Source of the DNA: Parapristionchus giblindavisi
Lineage: Eukaryota; Nematoda; Chromadorea; Rhabditida; Diplogasteridae
Assembly (NCBI GenBank): GCA_943737045.1
Contig: CALSFV010000145.1
Span: 53,497-117,496, forward strand
Length of the DNA stretch: 64,000 bases
Reading direction: 5' to 3'
Both the position numbers and the translations under genes were made by a program. The notes beneath the pieces were generated by a model that saw nothing but the letters and a program-made list of their open reading frames with translations, ran no database searches and was not told the DNA's origin. Below are positions 61,601 through 64,000 of this stretch, piece after piece. Numbering within the stretch: the first letter of the stretch is position 1; the number at the start of each line of letters is the position of its first letter.

Positions 61601-64000
61601 AAATGGAAAGGCCGGTTTTTCGATGGGAAACACATATATATTGATTGGATTGTTAAATCAAACTAATTACCAAAAGCACTGTTCATTTCTAGTTCATTTT
61701 CATCGCTTAGACTCCTTTTCAAATTAGCTGCCGGCTCTGCCGACAAGTAGGGGAGGAATCCGAAATGCAAATGGAAAGGCCGGTTTTTCGATGGGAAACA
61801 CATATATATTGATTGGATTGTTAAATCAAACTAATTACCAAAAGCACTGCTCATTTCTAGTACATTTTCATCGCTTAGACTCATTTTCAAATTAGCTGCC
61901 GGCTCTGCCGACAAGTAGGGGAGGAATCCGAAATGCAAATGGAAAGGCCGGTTTTTCGATGGGAAACACATATATATTGATTGGATTGTTAAATCAAACT
62001 AATTACCAAAAGCACTGCTCATTTCTAGTACATTTTCATCGCTTAGACTCATTTTCAAATTAGCTGCCGGCTCTGCCGACAAGTAGGGGAGGAATCCGAA
62101 ATGCAAATGGAAAGGCCGGTTTTTCGATGGGAAACACATATATATTGATTGGATTGTTAAATCAAACTAATTACCAAAAGCACTGCTCATTTCTAGTTCA
62201 TTTTCATCGCTTAGACTCATTTTCAAATTAGCTGCCGGCTCTGCCGACAAGTAGGGGAGGAATCCGAAATGCAAATGGAAAGGCCGGTTTTTCGATGGGA
62301 AACACATATATATTGATTGGATTGTTAAATCAAACTAATTACCAAAAGCACTGCTCATTTCTAGTTCATTTTCATCGCTTAGACTCATTTTCAAATTAGC
62401 TGCCGGCTCTGCCGACAAGTAGGGGAGGAATCCGAAATGCAAATGGAAAGGCCGGTTTTTCGATGGGAAACACATATATATTGATTGGATTGTTAAATCA
62501 AACTAATTACCAAAAGCACTGCTCATTTCTAGTTCATTTTCATCGCTTAGACTCCTTTTCAAATTAGCTGCCGGCTCTGCCGACAAGTAGGGGAGGAATC
62601 CGAAATGCAAATGGAAAGGCCGGTTTTTCGATGGGAAACACATATATATTGATTGGATTCTTAAATCAAACTAATTACCAAAAGCACTGTTCATTTCTAG
62701 TTCATTTTCATCGCTTAGACTCCTTTTCAAATTAGCTGCCGGCTCTGCCGACAAGTAGGGGAGGAATCCGAAATGCAAATGGAAAGGCCGGTTTTTCGAT
62801 GGGAAACACATATATATTGATTGGATTCTTAAATCAAACTAATTACCAAAAGCACTGTTCATTTCTAGTTCATTTTCATCGCTTAGACTCCTTTTCAAAT
62901 TAGCTGCCGGCTCTGCCGACAAGTAGGGGAGGAATCCGAAATGCAAATGGAAAGGCCGGTTTTTCGATGGGAAACACATATATATTGATTGGATTCTTAA
63001 ATCAAACTAATTACCAAAAGCACTGTTCATTTCTAGTTCATTTTCATCGCTTAGACTCCTTTTCAAATTAGCTGCCGGCTCTGCCGACAAGTAGGGGAGG
63101 AATCCGAAATGCAAATGGAAAGGCCGGTTTTTCGATGGGAAACACATATATATTGATTGGATTGTTAAATCAAACTAATTACCAAAAGCACTGTTCATTT
63201 CTAGTTCATTTTCATCGCTTAGACTCCTTTTCAAATTAGCTGCCGGCTCTGCCGACAAGTAGGGGAGGAATCCGAAATGCAAATGGAAAGGCCGGTTTTT
63301 CGATGGGAAACACATATATATTGATTGGATTGTTAAATCAAACTAATTACCAAAAGCACTGTTCATTTCTAGTTCATTTTCATCGCTTAGACTCCTTTTC
63401 AAATTAGCTGCCGGCTCTGCCGACAAGTAGGGGAGGAATCCGAAATGCAAATGGAAAGGCCGGTTTTTCGATGGGAAACACATATATATTGATTGGATTC
63501 TTAAATCAAACTAATTACCAAAAGCACTGTTCATTTCTAGTTCATTTTCATCGCTTAGACTCCTTTTCAAATTAGCTGCCGGCTCTGCCGACAAGTAGGG
63601 GAGGAATCCGAAATGCAAATGGAAAGGCCGGTTTTTCGATGGGAAACACATATATATTGATTGGATTCTTAAATCAAACTAATTACCAAAAGCACTGTTC
63701 ATTTCTAGTTCATTTTCATCGCTTAGACTCCTTTTCAAATTAGCTGCCGGCTCTGCCGACAAGTAGGGGAGGAATCCGAAATGCAAATGGAAAGGCCGGT
63801 TTTTCGATGGGAAACACATATATATTGATTGGATTGTTAAATCAAACTAATTACCAAAAGCACTGTTCATTTCTAGTTCATTTTCATCGCTTAGACTCCT
63901 TTTCAAATTAGCTGCCGGCTCTGCCGACAAGTAGGGGAGGAATCCGAAATGCAAATGGAAAGGCCGGTTTTTCGATGGGAAACACATATATATTGATTGG
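55647..64000. repeat. 168-bp satellite array, about 50 copies, open at right end
   Basis: The marker agctgccggctctgccgac recurs every 168 bp from 55792. A unit runs gaggaatccgaaatgc, ggaaaggccggtttttcgat, the AT-rich acacatatatattgattgg, accaaaagcactg, ttcatttctag and cgcttagact. Few positions vary (actgctc/actgttc, actcatt/actcctt/attcatt, tagttca/tagtaca, ggattgtt/ggattctt), and these variants recur in blocks, showing higher-order amplification. The length is close to one nucleosome repeat, as in many centromeric or heterochromatic satellites, but no role is shown. The array continues beyond the window. Confidence 0.97.
58712..58819. repeat. 54-bp internal duplication inside the 168-bp array
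   Basis: The segment gatgggaaacac through ttaccaaaa occurs twice in a row, with the junction caaaag|atggg near 58766. It makes one irregular unit and breaks the 168-bp phase. Confidence 0.9.

Noticed and set aside
55647..64000. CENP-B box or CRISPR-type array in the 168-bp repeats
   Set aside because: TTCGATGGG does not match the spacing of a CENP-B box. Repeats are contiguous with no unique spacers, and the genome is eukaryotic.

Overview
The window is nematode nuclear DNA. The decisive evidence is a tandem array of spliced-leader SL1 RNA genes on the minus strand. The 22-nt SL1 exon (GGTTTAATTACCC...GTTTGAG) is followed by a GT donor, an Sm-binding site (AATTTTGGA) and a 3' terminal stem-loop. 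The one large gene agrees with this: many short introns of about 40-60 bp, acceptors of the TTTCAG type, and an acceptor-like TTTTGCAG directly before its ATG, as expected for SL trans-splicing. I cannot name the species. The GC-rich hairpins and many satellites are not diagnostic.

Layout. (1) 1-43,720: about 37 head-to-tail copies of a 1.16-1.17 kb unit, each with one SL1 RNA gene (36 intact, one truncated at the right edge). I see no 5S rRNA in the unit. Copies are nearly identical and fall into spacer types A, B, C and D, arranged in higher-order blocks. Four units carry the same 207/208-bp internal duplication. Each unit has several strong hairpins. (2) 43,716-44,497: a 782-bp element with terminal inverted repeats abuts the broken end of the array and contains a diverged, inverted piece of the same repeat. 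(3) 44,866-45,505: a 129-bp minisatellite; 45,704-45,970: a 134-bp duplication. (4) 46,061-52,473, minus strand: a gene modelled with 30 coding exons and about 1,540 codons, encoding a putative chromatin protein with a SET methyltransferase domain. (5) 52,480-55,640: dispersed, degenerate repeats with long GA tracts and one inverted repeat. (6) 55,647-64,000: a 168-bp satellite, about 50 copies, running out of the window.

How it fits together. The SL1 genes supply the 5' leader that is trans-spliced to nematode pre-mRNAs, plausibly including that of the SET gene. The two satellites share a diverged core of about 90 bp, and GCCGGC palindromes recur in the SL1 unit, the TIR element and the 168-bp satellite. 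This suggests a common source of repeat material at this locus. The first 1.5 kb contains scattered single-base indels in otherwise invariant repeats and is probably of lower consensus quality.
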